64,000 nucleotides of DNA from Capitulum mitella (Eukaryota; Arthropoda; Thecostraca; Pollicipedomorpha; Pollicipedidae). Shown here one piece after another: positions 13,622 through 25,600 of the stretch. The notes under the pieces are model-generated. The model saw nothing but the letters and a program-made list of their open reading frames with translations, made no database searches and was not told the origin of the DNA. The number at the start of each line of letters is the position of its first letter. Position 1 is the first letter of the stretch. The stretch spans positions 15,355,997 to 15,419,996 of the forward strand of contig CP099843.1 in NCBI GenBank assembly GCA_030062745.1. The letters run 5' to 3'. A program made the position numbers and the translations under genes.

Positions 13622-16600
13622 CTGGCGGAGAACGGCGCAGGCGGTCAGTTTCGGCCGTGGCCTGCGTCTCTGGGTCTCAAGTCTCCGTCTAGCCGATGAG
13701 GCTTCGCTCGACTTGTGACTGGACAGCGTGAGCGATCCCACGGACCGCTTCACACTAGGGGGTCGTCAAGGAGTATCGGTCTGCGGTCTTGACGGTCATT
13801 GTCGTACGCCACTTTATACAGTGCATTTACATTACGACGCTGCACGCTTTTTCTTTTTAGCGTTTCTTATGGAAAACGCAATCGCACTATACAAACTTGA
13901 ATCACAAATTGGCCATCGGCTTTCTACCATGAAAGTTCGACCTGATCACCATGAGTACCTTACAGAAGTACATTGCAGATGGTCACATGAATAATGCTAT
14001 ATTCTTGTCGCAAAGACTGCAGGTGCTCAGCGTGAGTGTTCAGAAGCTGCGGGCCACAAAAGATCAGAAATGCGACATTCAAACTATGCGGTGGGATCGT
14101 CGCCTTTGCCGGCGGCCGGCCACAGCCGCTCGTACCTGCATCCTTCATTCTCTTTGACCGCGCCCTACTTCGCGGCATCACATTAATAAAACAAGGAGAG
14201 CCGTCTCCAAACACGGGCCGTGGGCCGGTGGTCGGCCGGACTCACAGCCGACTGCCGGTGACGGAGGCCTCCAGGGCGGCGCGCCACACGGCCAGGTCGT
14301 CCTCCGACGCCAGCCGGAGACGCACGTCCGGACGGTCGCCCCGCTCGGGCCGCACGGTCAGCTCCAAGACTACCCTCAGCACCGCACGCCAGCTCAGTGT
14401 CCTGTCGCAGAGGAAACAGGTAACCGTCACCGGCCTGGGTCATGTCACATGACAATGGGAGTCAGGTGACGACATCAGCCTCTGTCGTCAGGGAGTCAGA
14501 CGATGTACTCGGCCTGTGTCACTGTGACGGGACAATGGAAGCCAGATGACGGACATCGGCCTGTGTCATCCCAGGAGAAAAGGTGTCAGATGACGGGCAT
14601 CGGCCTGCGTCATCGCAGGAGAATGGGGGTCAGACGACGGGATTGGCCTGTGTCATCGCAGGAGAATAGCAGTCAGGTGATGGGATGGGCCTGTGTCATC
14701 GCAGGAGAATAGGAGTCCGATGACGGGCATCGGCATGTATCATTGCAGGAGAATAGGAGCCACATGACGGGCATCGGCCCGTGTCATCGCAGGAGAATAG
14801 GAGTCACAATGACGGGCATCGGCCTGTGTCATCGCAGGAGAATGAGAGTCGGGTGACGAGATCGGCCTGTGTCATCGCAGGAGAATAGGAGTCACATGAC
14901 TGGCATCGGCCTGTGTCATCGCAGGAGAATGAGAGTCAGATGATACAGGACAATGAGAGCCAGATGATGCAGGAGAACTGGAGTCATCGCAGGAGAATAA
15001 GAGTCAGGTGACGGGATCGGCCTGTGTCATCGCAGGAGAATAGGAATCAGGTGACGGGCATCGCCCTCCGTGTCATCGCAGGAAAATAGGAGTCAGGTGA
15101 TGGGAGCGGCCTGTGTCATCGCAGAACAGGAGTCATATGACGGCCATCGGTCTGTGTCATCACAGGAGAACGGGAGTCATATGACTGGCATCGGCCTCAT
15201 CATCGCAGGACAATGAGAATCAGGTGATGCAGGAGAATGGGAGTCATCGCAGGAGAACAGGAGTCAGATGGCGGGCATCGGTCTGTGTCATGCCACAGGA
15301 CAATGCTGGCACATTTTCCAACTCGGTTTCATAGAAAGGCGAATGAGGAGTTCGTTTCCGCGACTTCCCTTGCTTCTTCTTTTGGGCCTATATTTCGATT
15401 TGTTTTGATTCTAAAAATTACGGGCGCCAGGTCACATCAACTACAATTCGCATAACATGGCCTTGTGTTGTGCACACAGGACTGCAAGGTGTTTAATATC
15501 CTGCAATGTCAAGAAACAAGCAGCTCTGGGCTTTCCAGTTTCACTAATAGGTCGTGGTTAACTGCTGCGGCCGAAAGTGGCGCGGATGAAATGGCACGCG
15601 GTCCACACCACTGGGCCGCTGAGGAAGGTCTGCCAATTTGCAACGTCACGCCAGCTGGCCCCACTCGCGAAATCCATCATGTAAGGTGATGTGGTCTATC
15701 AAGGCCGCCGGAATAGTGACACATGTCATTTTATGCTACGAGTATGGCTTTTACGCCCAATAAGTGTGCTTCAGTCATGATGATGATGTCATGATGAGAC
15801 ACCATATGCCGCAAAAAATAAATAAATAAAATAAAATAAAATAAAAAATCAACAATTGACGGCGGACCGTCGTTGGACGAAGTTTAATGCTTGGCGAAAC
15901 GGACGTAGGAAAGATTGAGATAATCTAGTGAATTGAAATGTTTGGTTATTTTGCATGTCACTGACAAAGACAAAAATAACAAGTGTTAGAAAACAATACA
16001 GTATAATGACTTGTTTGTATGGTACTTCTACATACCACATATGGTACGTAAGAAGTGGATGTGCACCACAAAAATGGAATTCAAAACAACTCCGTCGCAG
16101 ACCGTATTTACAACGGTCCTGTGTCGCCGACGGCCAGAACAACGTTCTACGATAGCCGGACGCCAGCCCCAGGGAACCGGGCAGAGGCCAACTAACTCCC
16201 TCTGCGGTCAGCCGTGAACAGCCTGAGACACGGCGTCACGCTCCAGCAAACCGCCGGCGCCGGCCGCCTCTGTTCAGCACAAACTTCCAGCCAAGGTGAC
16301 GCCAGGCGGCGCCTTCCGGCCGCTTCTGCAAGACTGCGGATGAAGATTCTGAAAACTGTAGGCCGCACACCTCGGCTGATATTTCGTAAGTTCAGTCAGT
16401 GGGATATCGTTTGAACATTTTCGCATGGAAGTCCATCAGTGCATTAAGGCATAAGATGTTGTCTGAATTTTAGGGCATTTAAAACACGAAACGGCCTGAA
16501 TGTCACCATTAAGCAGCTACAATTCTACTTAGCACCATCAAACAACAATATTTTCGCGCCTTTCGAAAACGGTGGCGCGGCCCCATCAGATTGGTTATAA

Positions 16601-19600
16601 CCTTGTTCGTTTTTTAATGTTCTGTAAAAACCATACGTTATCACACCAGCTTTGAAGCTAGTAAAGCTTTCAGCCTCAAATTACCACAACCGTTATACAA
16701 TCCGTTAATAATGCAAAAAATCTGCTTACACGTTGCACGCACGCGGCAACCTAAGACTGCTTCAGACAGGGATACAGCTATGTCGTTATTCGCAGGAGGA
16801 TACAGGATACAGTTATGTAGTTATTGCCCACCTAGCTCGGTCATGATGTAGTCCTGTGAAGCGATTTTTCGCCTTCAGCACATCGTTCAGATGAGGGTCT
16901 CACATTCACCTGCAATAAATAGAGCAAGGTGTGCGGTGTACGGAATTCTTGCGGAAATTTCGCACCGAGCCGCCGGACATTCAGCAAGTATGCGTTTTAT
17001 GAGCATGCCAGGCCGGCGTCCGCCGGCGCAGCCTCTGTTACCCAGTAACGGCTCCCAGGCCGTTAGCGCCGCCGCCGGACCCGCTCCGCCGTCTGATCAT
17101 CCCTGCCGGAGCCATCAGGCACGTCGCCTCCGCCCGCTCGGGATCGTCTCGACTCCCCCCAGGCGGTCCAGCTCGCCAATGAGAACCAGGAGGCCAGGCT
17201 GGACTGTCACAGCTGAGACCGTTTCGCAGCCACATCGCCTCCGCCTGCGGCCGGCCGGCCAGGGCAGACGGCCTGCCCCCCCCCCCGGCCGGAGGACAGG
17301 CAGCATATCAGGCCGCCGGGCGCCGTATCGGTTTACGACCGGGCCTCGATCGGGCCGGAGTCCGCCGCCGCCGCCAGAGGTCGCCTATCGGAGACGTCTG
17401 GAGTCGGCCGGCGGCGGCGGCGGACAGAGCCGGTCCGGAGAGGCAGCTGCCGGACAGCACAGCAGCACCATCGAACGTACAGCCGGCCGGCAACAAGGCA
17501 ACAGGACACCGACACAGCCCGACAGCCGACCGTCCGGCACCTGAACCCGGAAACCGCAGGCCAGGCGCGAGGCGGGGTGAGCGGATGGGCAACCAACCCA
17601 GCAGGTCAGCAGGGTGGACAGGCGGATAGGCAGGCTACCATCGCCGGAGAGGCTGGTCTGTGAGGAGTGGACGCCGATGAACAGGTGCTGATCCGGTGCG
17701 GCAGGGAACCTGAAGGCGGCGGGTCGGAAAGGCGGACAGCCAAAGGGCGAAAAGGTCGACAAGCGGAGAGCCGGCAGGCGGAAAGCCCACAGGCGGAGAG
17801 CCGGCAGCTCCGTTATGCCGGGGGTCGGGCCGTCGGCGCGTGGCGGGCCACATGTGCGAGCTGATCGATAAAAGTCGCCGCGCTCGGTCCTAGTCGGCGC
17901 GCCGCTGCGGGCGGGCGGGCGCCAGAGCGCGCGCGGCTTCTCTCCGGATCCCAGCTCGACGGCCGCGCCGGCGAACCGGCGGACCGGCGGTCCGGAGGAC
18001 CAGACGACCAGCGGCTGGAGAACTGGGGCCCTCCAGCCGGGAACCGGCGGCCTGGTCCGCCCAGCCTAACGGGCCAGCAGCGCGACAGAAAAGGTAGCCG
18101 GAACAGGACAAGTGGCACCAGCTGACGCGGCGGATCCAGAAACCAACCGAGGGGCCGAAGACCTCGGCAGACGGTCCTGCCGGCTGACCGGCCCTCAGCA
18201 GGGACCATGAGGCGCCCGTGAAGAGAACAGAACACCGGCCGGTGCTCTGAAGGGAAGAGATGGCGTTTTGCGCTCAGATGTGTCAGAAGCTGTGCGACCT
18301 GTGTCGGCCCTGCCAGTCAGATGACACGGACGAGATGACCCGGCTCACCGTCAAGTGCCAGAACAGGTGAGAAACTAACAGACTTTTTTTGGTGGCGTGT
18401 TTTTTGTGTTTAAATGTACTTTTAAGCCAATTTTAAAAACCAGCGTGTTTACCTTGGATTAGAAAGCCACGAACGATGAATAAGGTAACGCGAACACTCG
18501 ACTGAATAATCGTTATTTTTACGATAATTCAGCGAATTCAAAATGGGAAACTAGAACTAAGCTGACACCACAGAACCAACAACCAAGAATGTAAAAATCC
18601 TCGTCAGACGGTTCTTCACCGTAAGGCCTATATTTGTTTCATTTTTTTTGTCAGACACGGTTTACATTGGTATAACACTCCATGCCATATGGGCGACGAA
18701 CACGTGGCCGTTCACGTCAGTAACGGGCGACTGGGCGACAGCCCTGTAAGGTACCTGACGACGGAGAAGCTCGGCATTCACAGCCAAGTACCGGCTGGCT
18801 GTTGAAGTGACACGCCAGGGTGCCGGCGGCTGCGGGGGCGCATTCATACCGCGGAAGAAGCAGCAAATGCGGGACACTACCACCGCATGTGTGGCCCGGG
18901 TGTACCGGGATACGGCGCAGACTGCTCGCTCCACCAATTTCGGTGCACCGGACGCCGCCCGTTACCGTCAGCTGATTCCACCAGTTACCAGACTCGACCG
19001 AGCACAGTCACCTCGCTTAGCCAGGCATCATCCTACAGACACCGCATCTGACTCAGCCGGCCGCTCCCATCCGGCTCAACCAGCCACTTCCCCTGCCTAA
19101 ACCAGAAATGACTTTTCACTCAGCCGGTCTGGTCAATCAGGCACTAACCCCGAGCGGCAGTCTCCACCGTGTGCCGCTCACCCCGACACTGTGCCTTCTC
19201 AGGCGTAACTGCGCGCACGGCCCATCCAGATAACACCGTTTTCTTCGTCCCTAAACCCTCTACCTCGTGCTCCTGCCCAAAACATAACGGAGATCCTCTT
19301 CAAGGTAACTCTCCGCGCAGCGGCTTCGCTTCCCTCGCTCCGGGCCGGACCTTCAGCCACGTGACGGCGGCCGTGACGTCACACCGCGACGCGCGGCCGT
19401 CTCCGTTTCTTCGCCGGACGTACCAGGCTGGGCTTAGGCTAAAGTTTTAAAAATTTTTTTTTGCGCCGACTGGCGTATTCGGGCGTTCGCGTCGCTTCAT
19501 GTTATTCCGCTTTTTTACGCGACGAATGGGGGACGGCAGCCTAACACGACGGCCGGTCCCGCCAGGACCAGCGGTAACAAAACTGAGCTATCTCGGGCTG

Positions 19601-22600
19601 CTGACAGTTACCAGCAAAGCCGCCGATAAGACGAATGTTTTGCACTCGTCTGAAGTGTTATCTGCAGTTGAGACTCCTGACGGCGCCCAGCAGTACCTGA
19701 GGTGTAATATTCTAAGGCGCAGGTCAAAACAAAAATTACAGTGTGTCAAATGCTGCAGTGCACGGCATTTGTCATGCAAATGCCATGCAGTTTTCAGCAA
19801 GAAGACAATGCTGTACGCGTGAGTGGAGAATTTTATTATAAAGAATAACACAGAAAATTTTAAAAGCTGGTGTAGCAGAGACCAGCCCGGTCAGTCCCAT
19901 ATACTCAATTTTCGCCCTTCCCCCTTCATACTTCTCTCACCGGATTTCAACCACTTCACTGTTTTCGATTTCGATAAACATGGCTTAGAAAAGACTGGTT
20001 TTCTGCCAATTACAAGTCTACACCGCAGGTAAACCGGCACTAAAGAGTGCAGCTAACTAAACGGTGCACGCCGCACACCCTTCATATACTGTTTAAGGTG
20101 CAGGCGCGGCAACCGCTGCTGTTAATGCCAGTTACTGAGAAGCTCACATTTTCTTCGGGACCTTTTCGCCGATGCAAGGAACGCCCAGTGAGGATGGTAT
20201 ATACATGTTGTACGTTGTAGGCCGCCTCCTATGTTTAAAATATTCTGTGGAAAGGAAGATCGATTTCATTTATTATTTCCTGAAACGTAACATGGCCTTT
20301 AGTATGCGGGTACTATTTGAGTGAAAATTTGGTTGGGAGCCGACTGAGGTAGATTGTTTTCAGCTCCACTGGACATTTACGCCTCGTTTTTAGCTAAGAG
20401 GTGGTAGCTGGGTACCTATCCCTAGTCAGTCAGATTGAGAAGTGCCTAGCTATAACTGCCTCATTGGGCTTTTGTGACTAGAGTGCTCTACGATGACCTT
20501 GTTCCATAATCTGCGTGTTTCTGATGTGTAATTTGTTTTTAATTTTATATTTCATAATTTTCCAAAAAAGTAAAATTTACGGTTTGGGTGGTTCCATACC
20601 ACACATGATTTTGGAAACACTCACTGTTAAGAGTTGTTGCGGCATGCCACACCAACTTTTGAAGTATACGTGGCGGCGGCTACACCCACCCCACCGCATT
20701 TCCACCCATGGCTGTACGGCAAAGACCATTTTCATCACCCACGGAGAACCTCATCTCAAGAATCGAACCAAAGGACGACACACGAGCCGTACTGGGCCAA
20801 TCCCACCCATCCAGCCGTGTCGGTCAGTGTCCGCTCTTTTCCGGCGACGTCTGCCGTGTCCGGCCGGTTCACATACGCGCATCAGTCCGCCACACTCTGC
20901 GGTGCCCACCCACGCTGGGGCCAAATCCGGTCAGGAGACTCGAGTGGCTCGCCCATCTCGCCGTCCTGCCGCGATGGCGGCCGGCCGGCCGGGCCGGCCC
21001 GGTTCGGTGCCGTGATGACCAGCGCCGTATCGATCCCCGCGGCCGTAATTACGTTTGAAAACACTTCCGGGCAGTCCCATATTGATGGCCCGATGGCCGA
21101 CCTCAGCGGGCGTTCAAGGAGCAAACAGAGCGCTCTAATAAACGCCGGTTATGCCAGCAGTACCCACGACAGACATGGGAGACGCAGGAAACGAAGGTGG
21201 CGTCAGAGGAAGGAGCAAGCGTCCTCTGGCCAGCAGTCACAGGAAGCTGATGAAAGGGAATCTTAACACCAGCCGACGCATACGTCAAATGTTAATCGCG
21301 ACATGATGTCTTTTTCATGTGATATGTTTATGTTCAGTGCGCACTGAAGATGCCGACAATTTGTTATCTACTGCAGGGCAATATACTTGAAACGCGAAAT
21401 CGACCTTAAAGATCTACAGATAACGTATGCACGAGAAGCACGTGCAAGATACGGCAAACCGAGTCTGCTCCAACTGCTATGTCCAGTCCAAAATTATCAG
21501 TAAACGTATCGACACACGGTGAACATGAGCCAGCTCATCCAAACCTCCCGACTCCCCTGAGGCCACTGATCATTCCGCCGTCTCTATCCAAGGACAGCAG
21601 ACGGCAGCGAGCACAGCGTTATTAGGGATGGGTCCAGAAATCTTCCACAGGTATAGTTAGCGGTGGCCTTCGAGAGTCACTACCGACCTCCAAAGTTGGG
21701 AGACTCCTTATTTCTTCTCTTTTTTTCGTGTACATACTTGGTACATTAAGTTTTCTCTTTGGAGACTATCTTATCTTGAGGAAATTAACTTACCGGAGGT
21801 CCCCCGGTTGGTTGGTTATTGGGGCTTAGGGGCGCACCGACTGCAGGGTCATTCGGCGCAACTCACCAAAGAAAGTTAGGATGTCCGCCCCTCTGGATCC
21901 GGCCCTGGCGCTTGAACACGTCCCCACAAACCTCCCGGCCACAAGTGAGCGGCCGCGGTGTGCCGGCAGGTACGTCTCGGACGAGAACCTGCTGCAGGAG
22001 GCCAGTCTGCCGGCCGTGCACCGGCCCTCGCTGTCGCCGGGGTCCGGCTCGGAGGCCGACCTGACGCTGTCCTGCGCCGGCCTGAGCGCCTCCGACACGC
22101 GCCTCGACCGCGTGCAGCCGCCGGCCGAGCGGCTCTACCGGCCCGACCTCGACGGCAGTCAGCTGAGTCTCAACGAGTTCGGCTCGGAGCCGGACGTGAC
22201 CGGCGCCGCGACCGGCGCGCCGCGCACCTTCGTCTCGCGCAAGCTGCGGCCTGAGGTGATGAGGCACGCGCAGACCATCGCCGACATCTCCAAGTTCACG
22301 CTGCGCGACCTCAAGACGCGGAACCGGTCGGGCGACGCCGGAGCCAGGCCGCCGGAGCGCGCCAGCCGGCTCGGCTTCGACCGCGCCCAGTACGAGAGCA
22401 GCGGCTCGCTGACGCGCGACGCCGCGCCGCCCGTCGCGGCCGGCGCCGCCGACGACGCCAAGGTAGTCGACGAGGTGTACGGCACCGTGTCCGTCACGGT
22501 CAGCTTCAACCCGCACCTAAAGCGGCTGCTGCTGCGGCTGGAGGCGGTGCACAATCTGCCAGCGCGCGGCGAGGGCCGCGTCTACGACGCCGCCACCGAG

Positions 22601-25600
22601 GTCACTCTGCTGCCGGACGGCAAGCCGGTGCGGCGCGCCCCCGTGCAGCCCGGCGAGCTCAACCCGCGCTACAACGTCGACTGGACGCTGCCGCTGCGCG
22701 CCAAGGACGTGCGCCACAAGACGCTGCGCGTCAGCGTGCTGGACGCGGCTCGGCGCGGCCCGTACGACGCCGTCGGTCACGCGCTGCTGCCGCTGCAGGG
22801 CACCGTCGGCGAGTCGCCAGATCGCTACGTGATGCCGCTGAGCCGCCGCTCGGTGCCGACCGAGCCGCTCGGCCGCCTGCTCGTGTCGCTCTCGTACCGG
22901 CCGGCCGACGACCGGCTCTCGGTAGTGGTGATGCAGGCGCGCGAGCTGCGCGCCGCGCCCGCCGCCCACCACCTGCCGCCCAAGACGTTCGAGAAGCACG
23001 CCCGCTACGACACGTTCGTCAAGGCGTCGCTGCGCTGCGCCGGCGAGAAGGTCAAGACCAAGCGGTCGCCAGTACTGGCCGGCTCGCGCGACCCCTTCTA
23101 CAACGCAGGCTTCGGCTTCGTGCTGCCGCAGGGCTTCGTCGACGACGCCAGCCTGGTGGTGAGCGTGGTGATGCGCGGCCCGCTGCGCACCGACCTTGTC
23201 ATCGGACGCGTCATCCTGGGGCCGTACTTCTCGCACGCCGGCGGCCAGCCGACCCAGTGGGGCCGCGCGCTCACCACCAGCGAGGTGGCCACCCAATGGC
23301 ACCGGCTCTACTTGTGAGCGGCGGCGGCGGCAACACGGCCTGACCACGGGCCGGCTCCGAGCCCGGCTGCTGCAGTGTCAGAGCCGACGGTTCCGGCTCC
23401 AGCGCACCCTGGCCGAGGACAGGCTCAGGTTCCGGCTTTGGCGCTACTGCTGGCTGCGTTGGATACAAATCCGCCCTCCGTCCACCGGATTTGGCGGTAC
23501 AGCTGGTGGGCCTGGTCACGATTCCAGTTCCATCTGCCGGCTCTAGTAATGTATCGGGCATTACCATGTCATCCGATGGTATGTTATAGCTCTGTTTTAC
23601 AATACGTCACAGATTCCATCCCGAAACCTCGAAGCAGGAGGACCCCAACAGATGGCTTACACGACCAGCCGGTCCGCTAAGCTGGCAATCAAGCTGTGCG
23701 ATGTTGCGACATGATAAAGGGCGAGGGGTGGCGTCGGGGGTGGACAGCTTCGCACACTGCAGCGACAGCATCGACGCGTTGTCTACGACAGCGTAGGCCG
23801 CCTCTGCGTCGAGTCAACAACGTCGAAACCCGGCGGCCCGAACTCGGGAACTCCCCGACCCCGACAAAGATTACCCACGGATGATGATGGCCTGGGAGCA
23901 TGCTGTGACCCACCGCCTGGTGCGCCTCTCCTACCTTGTTGACCGGAATGGTGTGAAGAGGTTCGGCGTCTTCGTCTTGACTAGATTCTTCCAAAGGCCA
24001 CAGCCTAAGCTGGTACCCTCGTAGTGTCGCCCACAACTCCGACCAGACGCCTTTGTTCTGCGGAACGACCAGAACTGTCAGCTTCATTTGCACGGCGCTG
24101 CGGGTGAGGAGCGCTTGCCCAAGTGTCTCAAAATGTTCAGTGATAAAAGTCTGCTGTCGTCGGTGTGACTTCAGTCCTTTTGGCAACATCGTCCTGATGA
24201 AGAGCTATGATTTGAAAAGTGGAATGGTTTGCGTGGCGTTTGTTAAAAATTAACTCGTTGCGCAACTAGGTGGTATCAGTTCTATAAAGGAACGCTTTGC
24301 AGTGTCACGTTTATTCGGGCATTATTTGTCATACCTTTGGGATGTGTTTAAATCAACGCATCCACCAAATGTGTGATCAATGCCCTGTCAAAGTGAAACG
24401 TGCAGAAATAAACAGATATATATGATGTCTTGTGACTGACAGGAGGCCATATGAATAATTCGTGAGGCTTTTAGACTGAAAGATAGGGGAGGATTTTCAG
24501 ACACCAGTCACCAGTTACCAGTGAGCCGTTCCAGCGGTGGAGATCTGTGATGTCTTTCAATTATCCTTTCGTTAAAAGTGATAGACGAGATGAGCATCAC
24601 GACTGATGTCTTTCTGTTGTTGATCCCACGTCACGAAGGTCCCGTTGTAGCAGCATGCGGAGACACTATGGTGTGTCATCAGGCATCTCAAAGCCGGCGA
24701 AATCAACACAAAGTCTCGACCATTTGTCACCACGCGGCGAACATCCTACCCAATGCGCATATTCCTGACTTATGAACAGTTGTCTACTAAGCACTGCTTC
24801 CTGTCACGCCGCGGACCCGCGTTTCTATCTCGACATCCACGGGCTCCTGTAACCCTTCCGGCGACCCCAGCAGCCTCCCGGTCGGAAGGACAGCGTCGGT
24901 CGCACTCTGTCCTGACAAATTGGTCCCCAGCACGTAACGACGGCGCCCTAATGGTACCGGTATTACCGCCTGCAGTCCCCCGAAGGGGCTGTCGGGGGGG
25001 GGGAGGTCGAGTGGCGGGGTGATTACCTGACCGCAGACTGTACTGCAAAACACACGGCCGGACCCTTTGTATCGCGGAACATAACAGCCAATACCTCTGC
25101 AATGCGAAACGTAAGTGTGCCCCGCTGTACCACGAAATAATACAAGTTGGTCGCTCTGAGGGAAGAATATAACGTCGTCACCTGCTTCAACACGGGCAGA
25201 AAGATTGAAGGAAAAGCCAAAGTAGCGCAGTTCCCCAACCGCTAGATTTTTTAAACCTTGATGAAGTGGCATCGAGGTGCAATATTTATCCTTTTCATTA
25301 TTTTCTAGGGTAACTGTACTTAGAGGACATATCACTGATGTTACTGAAAAGCTCCCGAAACCAGGGTGAAAGTTTCTGCGGCACAATATCACCACGGAGA
25401 TACAAATGTCCGTGTCACGGGCCCCAATCAGCAGGAGTGCGTCATTAGGTACACACACGGCCGCTAGCGCAAACAACGCCGCACTCCGTCCGGTCGGCGC
25501 CGCCTCGGCAGACGGCTGCGCTCGTCCGCGGGACCCGCGCCGACGCGTCTCCGTTCTCGGCTCACCAGGACGGAGATGGCGCCGGCCGCCGAGTCGGCCT

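Noticed and set aside
16891..17544. 217-codon plus-strand open frame upstream of synaptotagmin
   Set aside because: Low-complexity Arg/Pro/Gly frame with equally long frames on the other strand; better explained as a CpG island.
22517..23347. 276-codon minus-strand frame opposite the C2 domains
   Set aside because: Shadow of the synaptotagmin coding strand caused by G/C in third positions.
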